A stretch of 64,000 nucleotides of DNA from contig JAGMUV010000004.1 in assembly GCA_020744425.1 (NCBI GenBank), forward strand, positions 3,348,001 to 3,412,000, given 5' to 3'. Shown here piece by piece: positions 1-8,954 of this stretch. The position numbers and the translations under genes are program-made. How positions within the stretch are numbered: position 1 is the first letter of the stretch; each line of letters starts with the position of its first letter. Source of the stretch: Dactylonectria macrodidyma (Eukaryota; Ascomycota; Sordariomycetes; Hypocreales; Nectriaceae). The notes below the pieces were generated by a model. That model was given only the letters and a program-made list of their open reading frames with translations. It did no database searches and was not told where the DNA came from.

Positions 1-2607
1 TAGATCATCCAGACGCATACGGGAACCGACTACCGTTTAAGCATTGGCTACTTGATGGCTGTCTCTTCCACAGGTACACCTCAGCCGACATTCGCCAGTG
101 TATGGAAGGTCGCTCCATCTTATTCATCGGGGACTCCCTCACTCAGGAGGTTGTCTACGGCCTCGAACGTCTCGTGAGCGCCCCCTGTACACAACACCAG
201 CCGCCCATCTACGCCTGAAGGTGACGAAAAATAACATTGTCGATAGTTAGATCGAGCCCAAGCGAACCAAGATGAACAAGAGAGATACCGATCTGACCAG
301 GTTGTCGGTGTTAAACTCATCTACCCGTATCACGGAATTCCCCTTATGTATTCCTTGAATCCCTACCTCGAGACCACTAGTGACCCTGACTGGGACCCGT
401 TAGTTGAGCAGTTGAAGCTGTTCTGGGAAGAACGAGAGGATCACGTTCCCATCAAAGATCAGAAAAGCCCCGCGCTTGTCATACTTGGGGCAGGCACGTG
501 GTTCACCAATGCTGACGACGAGGGGACTGAATGGAGGGAGAAATATGCCGCTAATCTTTTCAACGTGTCTGAGATACTTGAAGAGCAGGCTGGCTTCATG
601 ACCGCGCCCATGGATCCCATCGATGGTGTTGGTAACCAAGTTTTCCTCGCACCCCCAGCCTACATGGGAACAGAAGCAAAGATGAAGTCAGTTCACCCGG
701 AGAAGATCGCCAACTTACAAGAATGGATATTACAAACATCTAATACAATGCACTTCCCAATCGCATGGGCCATCCCTAAGCTCTCTTCGGGCCAAAAGAA
801 GACCAACGCTAATCCTGCCAGGACTAGTTACCACGCCATTGAGATTGTCGCCGAAGCCAGGGCCAATATCTACTTGAACCTCCAATGCAACGCCAAACTA
901 GATCGTCAGGTTGGGTATCCTTACAGTCGTACCTACTGCACTGATTATGGAAACAAACCCCTGGTGCAGCTTATGCTCGTATATCTGGGGCTCCTCTACC
1001 TTGTCGCATGCGTCACTTGCGATACATGGGACCTATTTTCTCGCCGCAGCAGCTCTCGCTGGCAGCTACTCAACATGGAAACTGGCTCCTTTGTCATGGC
1101 CCTGCTCATGTGCTATTACGCCGATCGCACACAAATGATGTCCAAGGGCGATAAGTCAAGGTCACATGTTGACTTCTCCATTCTCTGCATCCCGTTCATT
1201 GCCGTCGCCGTTGCCACCATTCGCAAGTCGCCGTCACCACTTCTCAAATGCGAATTTCTGGAGGTCGAGGCAAACCAGTCCTTCTTACCGCGACAACAGA
1301 CAGATGAATGGAAGGGATGGAGTCAATGTGTGATTATCGTGTACCAATGGGCCGCAGCCGATCGATCGCCAACACTCTACATCTTGGTTCGACTTGTCGT
1401 TGCCTCTTATCTGTTCCAAATCGGATATGGGCATACGACCTTCTTTTTGCGAAGAAAAGACTATTCTTTCAAGCGTGTGGCGTCCGTTCTGTTACGCCTC
1501 AACCTCCTGACCTGCTCATTGGCATACATGATGAACACGGAATACATATTCTACTACTTCGCGCCACTTTCTAGCTTCTGGTTTCTTGTCATTTATACTA
1601 CCATGGCAGTTGGTCATCAGAGACTGAACGATGATGTCCACTGGATTGTTGCAAAGATCTGCATCTCCGCCGCTGTCGTTGTGCTGGCTGTGCTAGTGTC
1701 TCCATTGACCCGGTGGACATTCACGGTCCTACAGGTCTTGTTCAATATCCAATGGGACGTCCAAGAATGGGAGTATATGGTCTCATTGGACTTGTTCATT
1801 GTCTACATCGGCATGCTTGTGGCTGTTGCAAACTATGCGATCGAGAAAGCGTTGAGCCTAGCCCTGCGGTGCTCTATGGCTTTGGTGGCTATCATGATCT
1901 TATGGGGCTACGGGCTCACTTGCTCAGCCAGGATGAGCTCCATTGTCGACTACCGAATCTGGCATCCCTACACATCATTTGTGCCCATCTTGGCCTTCAT
2001 CACCCTTCGGAACGTTGCGAGCCCGCTCCGCAACTACTCTTCGAAAGCCATGGCCTGGCTAGGTCGATGTTCCCTTGAAGCATACGTCTTACAGTTCCAT
2101 ATACTCCTCGCGGGTGACACAAAAGGAGTCCTACTTATTGGCGTATTCAAGGGTGATGGATCTCTTCTGGATCGGTGGAGGACCCTCGTCATCATTGTGC
2201 CAGTCTTCCTTTGGGTCAGCTCAATAACGGTGACGGCAACAGTCAAGCTCATCGAGTTCATCCTGGACACAGAGTCGCAGCCAGATCTTGCAGACGGGAT
2301 TCAATTATCTGATATTTCTGAGAAGAATGACATCGAGACTCCTGGTGATGGAGGGGGCTCTCCTGACAAGAAAGATGAACCCTTCCTCGATGACCCAGAG
2401 TCCGCTCCGCTTCACTTCTCGCGCACTGACCTATTCAGATATACAAGGCGAGTATCATCAACAAAGGCCCTTTTGTGTCTTCCATCTCGTTTCATTATTA
2501 TTCTTCTACTTATGTGGTTGCTGAATCTGCTGAGCCCTTCACCGAGGAGACATCCGATCCCAGACGGCCTCACCAGCAACACTTCGCCAGTTCCAACGTT
2601 TTTATAA
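1..2607 (+). CDS. CAS1-like glycan O-acetyltransferase, 5' end outside the window
   Basis: Membrane O-acetyltransferase of the Cas1p family. In Cryptococcus, Cas1p is needed to acetylate capsule glucuronoxylomannan; the substrate in ascomycetes is not settled. Exon 1 is open from base 3 to 173. It carries the DGC and GRSILFIGDS block of the lumenal esterase-like domain, with the Gly-Asp-Ser motif. A phase-0 intron follows at 174-300 (gtgagc...accag). Exon 2 runs 301-2607 and holds an N-A-N-I-Y-L-N-L-Q-C-N-like block (about base 870), then about ten hydrophobic segments (about 960-2270) and an acidic tail that ends in one more hydrophobic stretch. 825 residues are visible and the start codon is upstream. 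The usual Asp-x-x-His before the N-L-Q-C-N block reads T-S-Y-H, so the Asp may be lost. Family assignment is firm; activity is not shown. Confidence 0.85.
174..300 (+). other. Intron of the CAS1-like gene
   Basis: It has donor gtgagc and acceptor ctgaccag, is 127 bp long and in phase 0. It joins the GDS-containing exon to a frame that reads V-V-G-V-K-L-I-Y-P-Y. Stops occur inside it, so it must be removed. Confidence 0.8.
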
Positions 2608-3247
2608 CACCATCCCCTCTCGGCCAATAGTTCATGAAGCAGTGCATGAAATGGCATGATTGATTGGTCGTGTAGCGATAATGTAGTGCTAGAAATAGGG
2701 CTAGGCTATGTCACCTCGATACTAAGAAATGCTACCCATGCTTTTTGTGAACTCGTATCCGATCTTCTGTTGGTCTGCTATTAGGCACTCACTAATTACG
2801 CTGCTGCGGTCAGCTTAGGGGTAATGTTAAGCTTACTCTCTCAGGTCCCATGTTTAGATTATATGGGGAATCAACATCTGACTCTCAACACGAGCTGACT
2901 GTGTCCAACACGGCATGCCATAATTGTATCTACCGTGTTAGTGAGTTGCATCAATGGAGATGACAGATGTTAATTCGGTAAATCAGCGCCCTGAATTGGA
3001 TACTGCCTCGATGGTGATAAGCCTGAACTGCCAACCCACCAGTTCTCAGCTCTTGGCCTCTGGGAGACATCGTTAAGTCATGGCGATAAGCAGTCCTGGT
3101 TGTAGGCTAGTTTAACGCACGTCCACATTCAAATGATAACCGCAAGATGAGTGATAAACCAAGGGACAATTGCTATTTTCACATCCTAAAACTACATCAA
3201 TTTAGGTACACCAAGCTCTATTTCACCCGATTTGACGTCCCAGCCGT
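2608..3247. other. Intergenic, convergent 3' ends
   Basis: 640 bp between the 3' ends of the CAS1-like gene (+) and the formaldehyde-activating gene (-). No open frame of note, no repeat and no RNA gene were recognised. It probably holds the two 3' untranslated regions. Confidence 0.6.
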
Positions 3248-3928
3248 TCATAGACGGTGCTTCTGCGCGGTCCAGCCAGCAATGGCATCCATCAGAGGAG
3301 GGGAGAGGGCATCGTAGGTCTCGAGGCCCAGAGACTTGAACCGGGCACGGACAGCGTCCATCTTGGAGGCATCGAAGCCCTGCTCAATGATGGAGGAGAC
3401 AAAGGCTGCGAATTGGGGTTCTTGCCATCCCTTCTCGTTGGACAGCTCAACGTGCACAAAGTCCAGACCCTTGAAGGGGTGATCCTTCTCGATGCGGCCA
3501 AACATGTGAGCACCGCATCCGCTGCAGGCATGGCGATGGATGGCGGCATTCTCGTCGACGATGTGCAGCTTGTCGCCGTTGGCGGTGACCTCGACCTGGT
3601 CTCGGGGGATGACGGCAATAACGGCGAAGATGGCACCCTCAGGCTTCCAGCACTTGGAGCAGCCGCAGGCATGATTGTGAAGTACATTGCCGCCCAGGGT
3701 GACCTCGACGGGGTTGCTTCTGCAGAGGCATCGCAGCTTGCCGCCCTTGAAGCTGGAACTCCCCTTGGCGAAGCCGCTGTCGATGGAAGGGTGGAGAGGG
3801 ACCGCCATGTTCTGGATCTTGGCTCTGCGAAGTTGTTGGAATCGGGCGAGTGCGAGGACGGCCGGGATGATGGAGGCGAGGAGAATGGCTGCGGATTTGT
3901 TCTTCTTGAGTGTGTCTCGGATAGTCAT
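3248..3928 (-). CDS. Glutathione-dependent formaldehyde-activating enzyme (Gfa / S-(hydroxymethyl)glutathione synthase family)
   Basis: This family is credited with speeding condensation of formaldehyde with glutathione before oxidation by the class III alcohol dehydrogenase. Many Gfa-fold fungal proteins have no tested function. The 226-residue frame has the zinc-binding cysteines in family order: C-L-C (67, 69), H-A-C-G-C-S-K-C (88, 90, 93) and C-S-G-C-G-A-H (135, 138). No intron is needed. The family normally begins near Met41 (base 3808). The first 40 residues hold a hydrophobic run (about 12-29) flanked by basic residues, which could be a membrane anchor or targeting sequence. Base 3928 is chosen as the start because a pyrimidine-rich leader and the context acacaATG precede it, with TATA-like motifs 40-65 bp upstream. 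A start at 3808 remains possible. Confidence 0.88.
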   Translation of the reverse strand: MTIRDTLKKNKSAAILLASIIPAVLALARFQQLRRAKIQNMAVPLHPSIDSGFAKGSSSFKGGKLRCLCRSNPVEVTLGGNVLHNHACGCSKCWKPEGAIFAVIAVIPRDQVEVTANGDKLHIVDENAAIHRHACSGCGAHMFGRIEKDHPFKGLDFVHVELSNEKGWQEPQFAAFVSSIIEQGFDASKMDAVRARFKSLGLETYDALSPPLMDAIAGWTAQKHRL

Positions 3929-4076
3929 TGTGTAAGAGTTGAGAGAAGATGGGGCTTGGGACAGGCGTATTTAACCCACCCCCAAGATATAAATGCTCTC
4001 GCCGCCTCAAGAACGACGATCCCTGTGAGGGGTAGGTTGCATCTCGACGACGGCTGGGAGGGGTAAGCCCACACTC
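3929..4076. promoter_or_regulatory. Probable promoter of the Gfa gene
   Basis: Read on the minus strand, this stretch has two TATA-like motifs (atttatatc about 3985-3993 and ttaaata about 3969-3975), then a pyrimidine-rich leader up to the ATG at 3928. If the small plus-strand frame at 4077 is real, the promoter is shared. Only motif spacing supports this. Confidence 0.35.
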
Positions 4077-4349
4077 GTGGATTCTCTCATCTTCGACAGT
4101 TTCAGGATGGCATCGACATCGGTTGCGCCGGTTGAGTTAGCGGAAGCGCGCCCAGACTCCGAGATGCCGAGCTATCACCTGGGCCAATCGACGCCCGCCC
4201 TCGATGCCATTGCATTAGCCTCTTCCCCAGATTATCGGCAAAACGAACCGCATTTGGAAGAAGGGGACGAGAAGACAGGGGGGGCCAGTGAGCTATCGAT
4301 GGGGCCCTTCGAACACAATCGAGCTCAATCTGAGGCCTCGTTTGCCTGA
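4077..4349 (+). CDS. Small hypothetical protein or broken 5' end of a gene
   Basis: A 90-residue frame with a second Met at residue 11 (base 4107). It is acidic and polar, with no Cys, no hydrophobic segment and no motif I recognise. Its amino acid mix looks more like a cytosolic N-terminal tail than random sequence, but that is a weak argument. It lies head to head with the Gfa gene. It could be an intact small gene, the first exon of a longer gene whose remainder has decayed in 4350-5750, or chance. Confidence 0.25.
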   Translation: MDSLIFDSFRMASTSVAPVELAEARPDSEMPSYHLGQSTPALDAIALASSPDYRQNEPHLEEGDEKTGGASELSMGPFEHNRAQSEASFA

Positions 4350-6701
4350 GTCCCTGACTACGGCATGACTCCCGGTCCAAGGTGGAGAAGACATCTGGAT
4401 TTATTCCGTCATTTTGCTATCGCCGGGTAGAAACTCCGAGTTTGCCTCTCTTGGTCTAGTATTTGCCGCGTCAATCGCCCGATCGCACGCGCAATTGCCT
4501 TGCGAGAAGGTGAAATGCCAGAGCGGTATTCTGACTTCAGCACGAAGATAGCTACAGTCTTGGTCTCCCAGAGTCCCCACACCGCTGATAGGTAGGAAGA
4601 AGGCTTCCGGAGGGTGCAATGATCCATGGATTGGTGTGTACCAATGGAGTCTCGGGCTTCCGGAGGATTCAGCCAGAATGGTGTGCTTGGTTCAGATGCT
4701 TCTAGATAAATAACCCATGCATCCCTTGACAACCGCGCATGGCTAGATATCGCTCCGATCTGCCGTGTGTTGCGGGGTCGAGAATCTTAGGCGACAAGGT
4801 GAGTACTCGGTGTCTTCGAATGCTCAACACTAGACCAGGTTTCTCGCGACAATGAATACCATTCCAATATCGATTTATTGGATTTTCGCCAACTCGTCCG
4901 TTCAATCGCACACGCAACACTTTTCTCGATCGACTTTTGAACACCGAGTCATTCTGCCGTCTACTCCATGTTGGCCCCAATACTGATCTGCCAAATGGAG
5001 GCGTGGCATGGATGACACGCCAAGGACTCTCCCCCGCTTCCACGAATCCGACACGACGTCACCCGAGCTGCCCATGGCAACGCAATCCATCAAACCACTT
5101 GACTCGTCTCTCACCCCCGCATTTGAAGCAGAGGAATTACGGAGTCCTGTCAGAAGGTCGAACGGATCACCGGAAGCAGAGACAATGGCACGTCAAATAT
5201 GGACTGGTTTGCGCCGAGATGGGTAAGGTTGAAGCTTACGCGACTCTCCGTCACCAGGTCTCCGTCTTCAAAGCATCCAATACCACAACCACGAGTCAAG
5301 GTCACGCACGGCTCTTTCCAAAAGTTTTGGTTGTGGATGAATTGCCAAGGTTCATGCGGCTTTGAACTCTTGCGGCTCCTCCTTGATGCCTTGAGGGCGA
5401 CCGGCAGGCCGGCGAACTCACCTACGTCTCTTTTCGGAGACGCAATGCAGAGAACCCAGGAACCAGTGAACTGTAGTATCGAAGGCAGAGCTCCTTCCAA
5501 CGTGTGCCATTTGGCAACAGAGGGTTATCGAATGTAATACACAGAATTGCCAAAGAGAGATCCACGATACCATCAGCGCATTGGCTCGCATCCCAGCTAC
5601 AGTGTACACACTTGCCTTGGATTCAATCATTAGAACGACCCACCTCAGAGCAGGTTCTCTCGTCCACCGAAGTGATTTCAAAGAAGATTCATATCGGCCG
5701 ATTGCTGCTTTTTGGAGAAAAACTCCGTTTCAATACTTGTTGACGTGATAATTTAGTCTGACTCCATTCTTGAGAACCACAACTACACACCACAACCATG
5801 AGATGCAGCACATTGTGTTGTGAAGTTTCCAGCTTGTACCACACATACATACCCATGAACAGCCCGAGTGACCGCTAGATGTTTGTCAATTGACTCTGGT
5901 AGAGATAAAAGACTGCATCGGGGTGCATTATTGCCAGGGAAGTGGTTGTGTGTTCGTGGGGAGAATTCGGGGGTAATTGAGGCGCTCGATAAAAACAAGG
6001 AAATTATGGCAAGACTGATGTGGTCGAAAATGCGATGGTAAGGACAGCACCACAAATCGCTAATCACACAGTAATCGCAGAAGAAACACAGCAAAAAATA
6101 ATATCGTGTACATGCGCAACAGAGCACAGGCCATAGGCATTGCACACGCACAGGTACTAGAAAATAGGTGCGAGGAGAGCTCATTGCAAGGCTTGGTCTC
6201 GCCACGTCGACCTCGTACCACCGGTTTTGGGCTAAGCAAGTTCGTTGGCTGCCTCGACTCAGTGAGAAGGAAAATTAAGTACCAGCTGGTAAAGCGAGTT
6301 TCGTGTTGTGTTGGATGCTCTTTAGGCAAATGGCAAGGCAACCAGGCGCAGGCAAGGCTCATCCTGGCAGGGATAAATACGAAGAGGTGAGGATCTTGGA
6401 GGCCGCTAAACCCAGAGGGTCGACCAAGCTCACGCCAGTGTATCCTATTAATAGGGCGTGGCCACCAAAACACGTCAGAACTAGGCGGTATTGCTGTTAG
6501 TGATGTTTGTGCGTCACAGGGGGTGGGTTTGTTATGATTAAATATTTGGATTGGCATGACCCAGGTATGACAGGCTCTTCTCCTTAGCAAATCTGCACTC
6601 TTAATACTTTCACGTCTTCACCTTTGCATACCTCAATCGCATCTCCAACTCCGAAGTCGCAATCTCCAACTCGTCGATTCTCTCGCAAATCACCCCTCAT
6701 C
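4350..6701. other. 2.3 kb without a convincing gene
   Basis: Short frames occur on both strands but none forms a recognisable protein. The best is a plus-strand run of about 91 codons ending at 5743-5745, listed separately. Around 5780-6600 the sequence is rich in short simple runs and looks non-coding. The last 100 bases are pyrimidine-rich and are probably promoter and leader of the gene that starts at 6702. Confidence 0.5.
5470..5745 (+). pseudogene. Possible C-terminal remnant of an unknown gene
   Basis: An open run of about 91 codons with no ATG near its start, bounded upstream by a TGA at 5467 and ending in TGA at 5743. Its residue mix is protein-like (helix-compatible, with I-E-C-N-T-Q-N-C-Q-R-E-I-H and R-I-P-A-T-V-Y-T-L-A). 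A tag at 5474-5476 could be an intron acceptor, so this may be a last exon. I do not recognise the family and found no convincing upstream exon, so a decayed gene or chance are both open. Confidence 0.2.
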
Positions 6702-7271
6702 ATGTCCACCACTGTCTCTTCGTCAGCGGCCGCGTCCGCCACTGGTGGCTCTTGCGGCGCCACTCTCTACGACATCCCTATCAAGGATGCCGCCTGCGCT
6801 CTGTCCTACAGCAAGAACCACACCTCCATCTTGGCCGCCTGCTGTGGTGACGCCAACGTGGTCAGCTACTACAACGGCTGCGGCCTCTACTGCCTGGCCA
6901 TCGACCAGACCGTCGCCGAGCTCACTGAGTGCCTGTACAATGAGGGCGCTGCTAACCCCGACGTCTTCTGCAACGGCAACACCACCGACACGGCCACCGC
7001 AACCGCTGACGGCAGACTCGCTGCTACTGCCTCTGCCAGTGTAGTCGTTACCGCTGGATCCAGCAGCTCTACCGGCTCCAGTGACGATGATGATGACGAC
7101 GACAGCTCCTCCACCTCCGGCAGCGATGCTACCTCGACCGACAAGTCCAGCGCTACCAACTCGGACAGTGCCGCCCCCGGCTTCCACCCCCAGTCCAGCG
7201 TCAGCACTCTGGGCCTTGCCATTAGCGCTCTGCTCTTCTCTGCTACCGCTATTGGAGCTTTCCAGCTGTAA
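6702..7271 (+). CDS. Cys-rich, Ser/Thr-rich GPI-anchored-type surface protein
   Basis: A 189-residue protein. The first 90 residues contain eight cysteines (18, 32, 47, 48, 60, 64, 77, 90) in a compact domain. A long Ser/Thr/Ala-rich stalk follows with a run of seven Asp (about 153-159 of the longer frame), and then a hydrophobic C-terminus (T-L-G-L-A-I-S-A-L-L-F-S) of the kind removed when a GPI anchor is added. The spacing is not the classical CFEM pattern. The ATG at 6702 (context ctcatcATG) is chosen over an in-frame one at 6624, which would add a basic, non-hydrophobic stretch. Neither start gives a clear signal peptide, which is odd for a GPI protein; similar fungal proteins also seem to lack one. 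Role unknown, likely cell wall or surface. Confidence 0.7.
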   Translation: MSTTVSSSAAASATGGSCGATLYDIPIKDAACALSYSKNHTSILAACCGDANVVSYYNGCGLYCLAIDQTVAELTECLYNEGAANPDVFCNGNTTDTATATADGRLAATASASVVVTAGSSSSTGSSDDDDDDDSSSTSGSDATSTDKSSATNSDSAAPGFHPQSSVSTLGLAISALLFSATAIGAFQL

Positions 7272-7750
7272 GCTGGCTTCTTGAAGCCTCAAGCATGACA
7301 TATCGAGAACGAACGAGAGGATGCAGACAAATGGCGTCAACCCGCGATATATGAGCATGGATAGCGGGAACTTGAAAGGATACCAAAAATGTTGGGCCGG
7401 GGCCTATTACAGTGGTCAATTGCCCTTGGATTATAATACTAGTTATCTTTCTGCTCTGAAGTGTATGGACAAACGGATACATAGAAGTCGTCGAGATGTA
7501 AATCACTAATAAATATCATCATAACACATGACTCTGGGATCCAGACTGGTCCAGTAGATGCAGTTGTTTATGCACTCGTAAACAATGTCACGCAACGAAC
7601 CTACTCAGGGTACCCACCTGAGAATAAATGTCATAACGTACAGGTTTCCTTGCAACCAAAGTCACTCCAATCTTAACGTTCCTGGTCAAAGTCATAGCTG
7701 TTGCCGAATCCCCTGTCCAAGTAACCGCTAGCCGCCTCCTCGTGACTCAA
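7272..7750. other. Intergenic, convergent 3' ends
   Basis: 479 bp between the GPI-type gene (+) and the dioxygenase gene (-). No coding signal or repeat recognised; it probably contains both 3' untranslated regions. Confidence 0.6.
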
Positions 7751-8731
7751 TCAGTCGACTGGAACTTCTAACCCTAGTTTCTGCTCCCGCTCCATTGTAT
7801 CCAGCAGTGGTTTAATGTCTTCGCTAAACTGAAGCCTCATCGGGTTTCGGTACCATGGGGTAAAGTGAATTATGGCCAACATAACTCGAACATCGTTTGT
7901 CGTGTTCGGCATGCCTGCATGCCACAATCTGAGGTCTCGAACAACTATACTTCCTTTTTTGATCTCAGGCTGCAACGGGGGTGCCACCTCCCGCCGTTGT
8001 TGAAGAAGTGCCTCTTTGATGCGGCCACTTGCACGCTCGCCATGGGCACCCTCCTGTGCCTCTACTCCGAACTTGGAATGAGTTCCCAGCCATATCTCGG
8101 TGGGCCCATTTTCTGGCGTTGTGGTGACGATGGGAACATTCAACACGAGAGCAAAGGGCTGCGTCGGGTGAAGAAAGTCGGCGTCGGAATGAACAGGTTG
8201 TCTCTGAGGCGTTTCCCCAGAAAGAGTGGGCATTGCCGAGTTGGCAGAGCAAAATGTCCATTTCGGACGCGGGCCAAGCACGGCGGATGTAATTTGGGTC
8301 GCTATGGGGTCTTTTTCTTCTATTAGCCGCGTTCAAACAGTGAGCATGTTCTCAAAGCGTGGAGACGTACTTGTGAAGATGGACGAGAAGAAGTACTCAG
8401 CCATTGGTGGCGCGTCTTGCTGAATGTTTCCCTTATTGTAGTTGAATGGACTATTCTCGCCGCGGTCTCGAAGTAGCTGAGCGTCGTGGACCATCTTCTT
8501 GTTGAGAAAGTCGATGTGCTCATGCGGAACAACATCCTCGACTACCACCAGGCCATCTTCATGCATGTGTTTCACAGCAGCTTCAAGATTCCTAGAGTTG
8601 AGTGCTAAGCCTTTTATCTCTGTACCGGAAGGTCGAATGACTCCCGGTCGTGCCGGAGATGCTGCTGTTGCAAAGGATTGTCCCTTCATGAGGGTCGAGA
8701 GGAATGTTCGCGTTCGCATCGCAGGAGTCAT
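7751..8731 (-). CDS. Phytanoyl-CoA dioxygenase-like Fe(II)/2-oxoglutarate oxygenase (PhyH family)
   Basis: Two exons, 8371-8731 and 7751-8319, encode 309 residues. The iron ligands are His164 and Asp166 (H-S-D-A-D) and His254 (L-W-H-A-G-M), with Arg265 (D-V-R-V-M) placed to bind 2-oxoglutarate. Other family blocks are E-N-G-P-T-E-I-W-L-G-T-H and L-G-P-R-P-K-W. The enzyme should hydroxylate a small molecule at the cost of 2-oxoglutarate and O2; the substrate cannot be told. The N-terminus (M-R-T-R-T-F-L-S...A-A-S-P-A-R) is basic and hydroxylated and could target mitochondria. The intron is frame-neutral and contains a stop (see intron entry). The gene starts 223 bp downstream of the Zn2Cys6 regulator on the same strand, so the two may be functionally linked. 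Confidence 0.85.
8320..8370 (-). other. 51-nt frame-neutral intron with in-frame TGA (PhyH gene)
   Basis: It has donor gtacgt, candidate branch ctcac and acceptor ctaatag. The flanking exons share one frame and the intron length is a multiple of three, so its only coding effect if retained is the TGA inside it. Removal joins S-I-F-T to K-E-K-D-P-I-A-T-Q, which fits the family. Confidence 0.75.
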
Positions 8732-8954
8732 TGTGTTCAAGAAAGGAAGACTGAGTTGTTGATAAGAAGAAAAGAGATTGCAGAATCGATAATTCAAGCA
8801 GAGGATGAACTTGTTACTTATAGCTTGGTGCTGAACAACTTCGTGTTGCAGGAAACCCGAGCTCGGGAAACCCTTCCCCACAGAGCTAGCAGGAGACATC
8901 CCCAGAGTAGCAAATCGGTTACTTTTGAGATTGTCTTTCCCCCAAGTTCTCAAG

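Noticed and set aside
3257..4066. Long plus-strand open frame of 269 codons
   Set aside because: It is antisense to the Gfa gene, whose motifs are clear. The frame has no recognisable content and reflects codon bias of the real gene.
6723..7358. Minus-strand frames of 211 and 111 codons
   Set aside because: Gly/Val/Ala-rich mirror of the Ser/Thr/Ala codons of the GPI-type gene; no motifs.
8333..8340. The TGA in the dioxygenase frame as a nonsense mutation
   Set aside because: A well-formed 51-nt intron removes it and gives a family-like junction.
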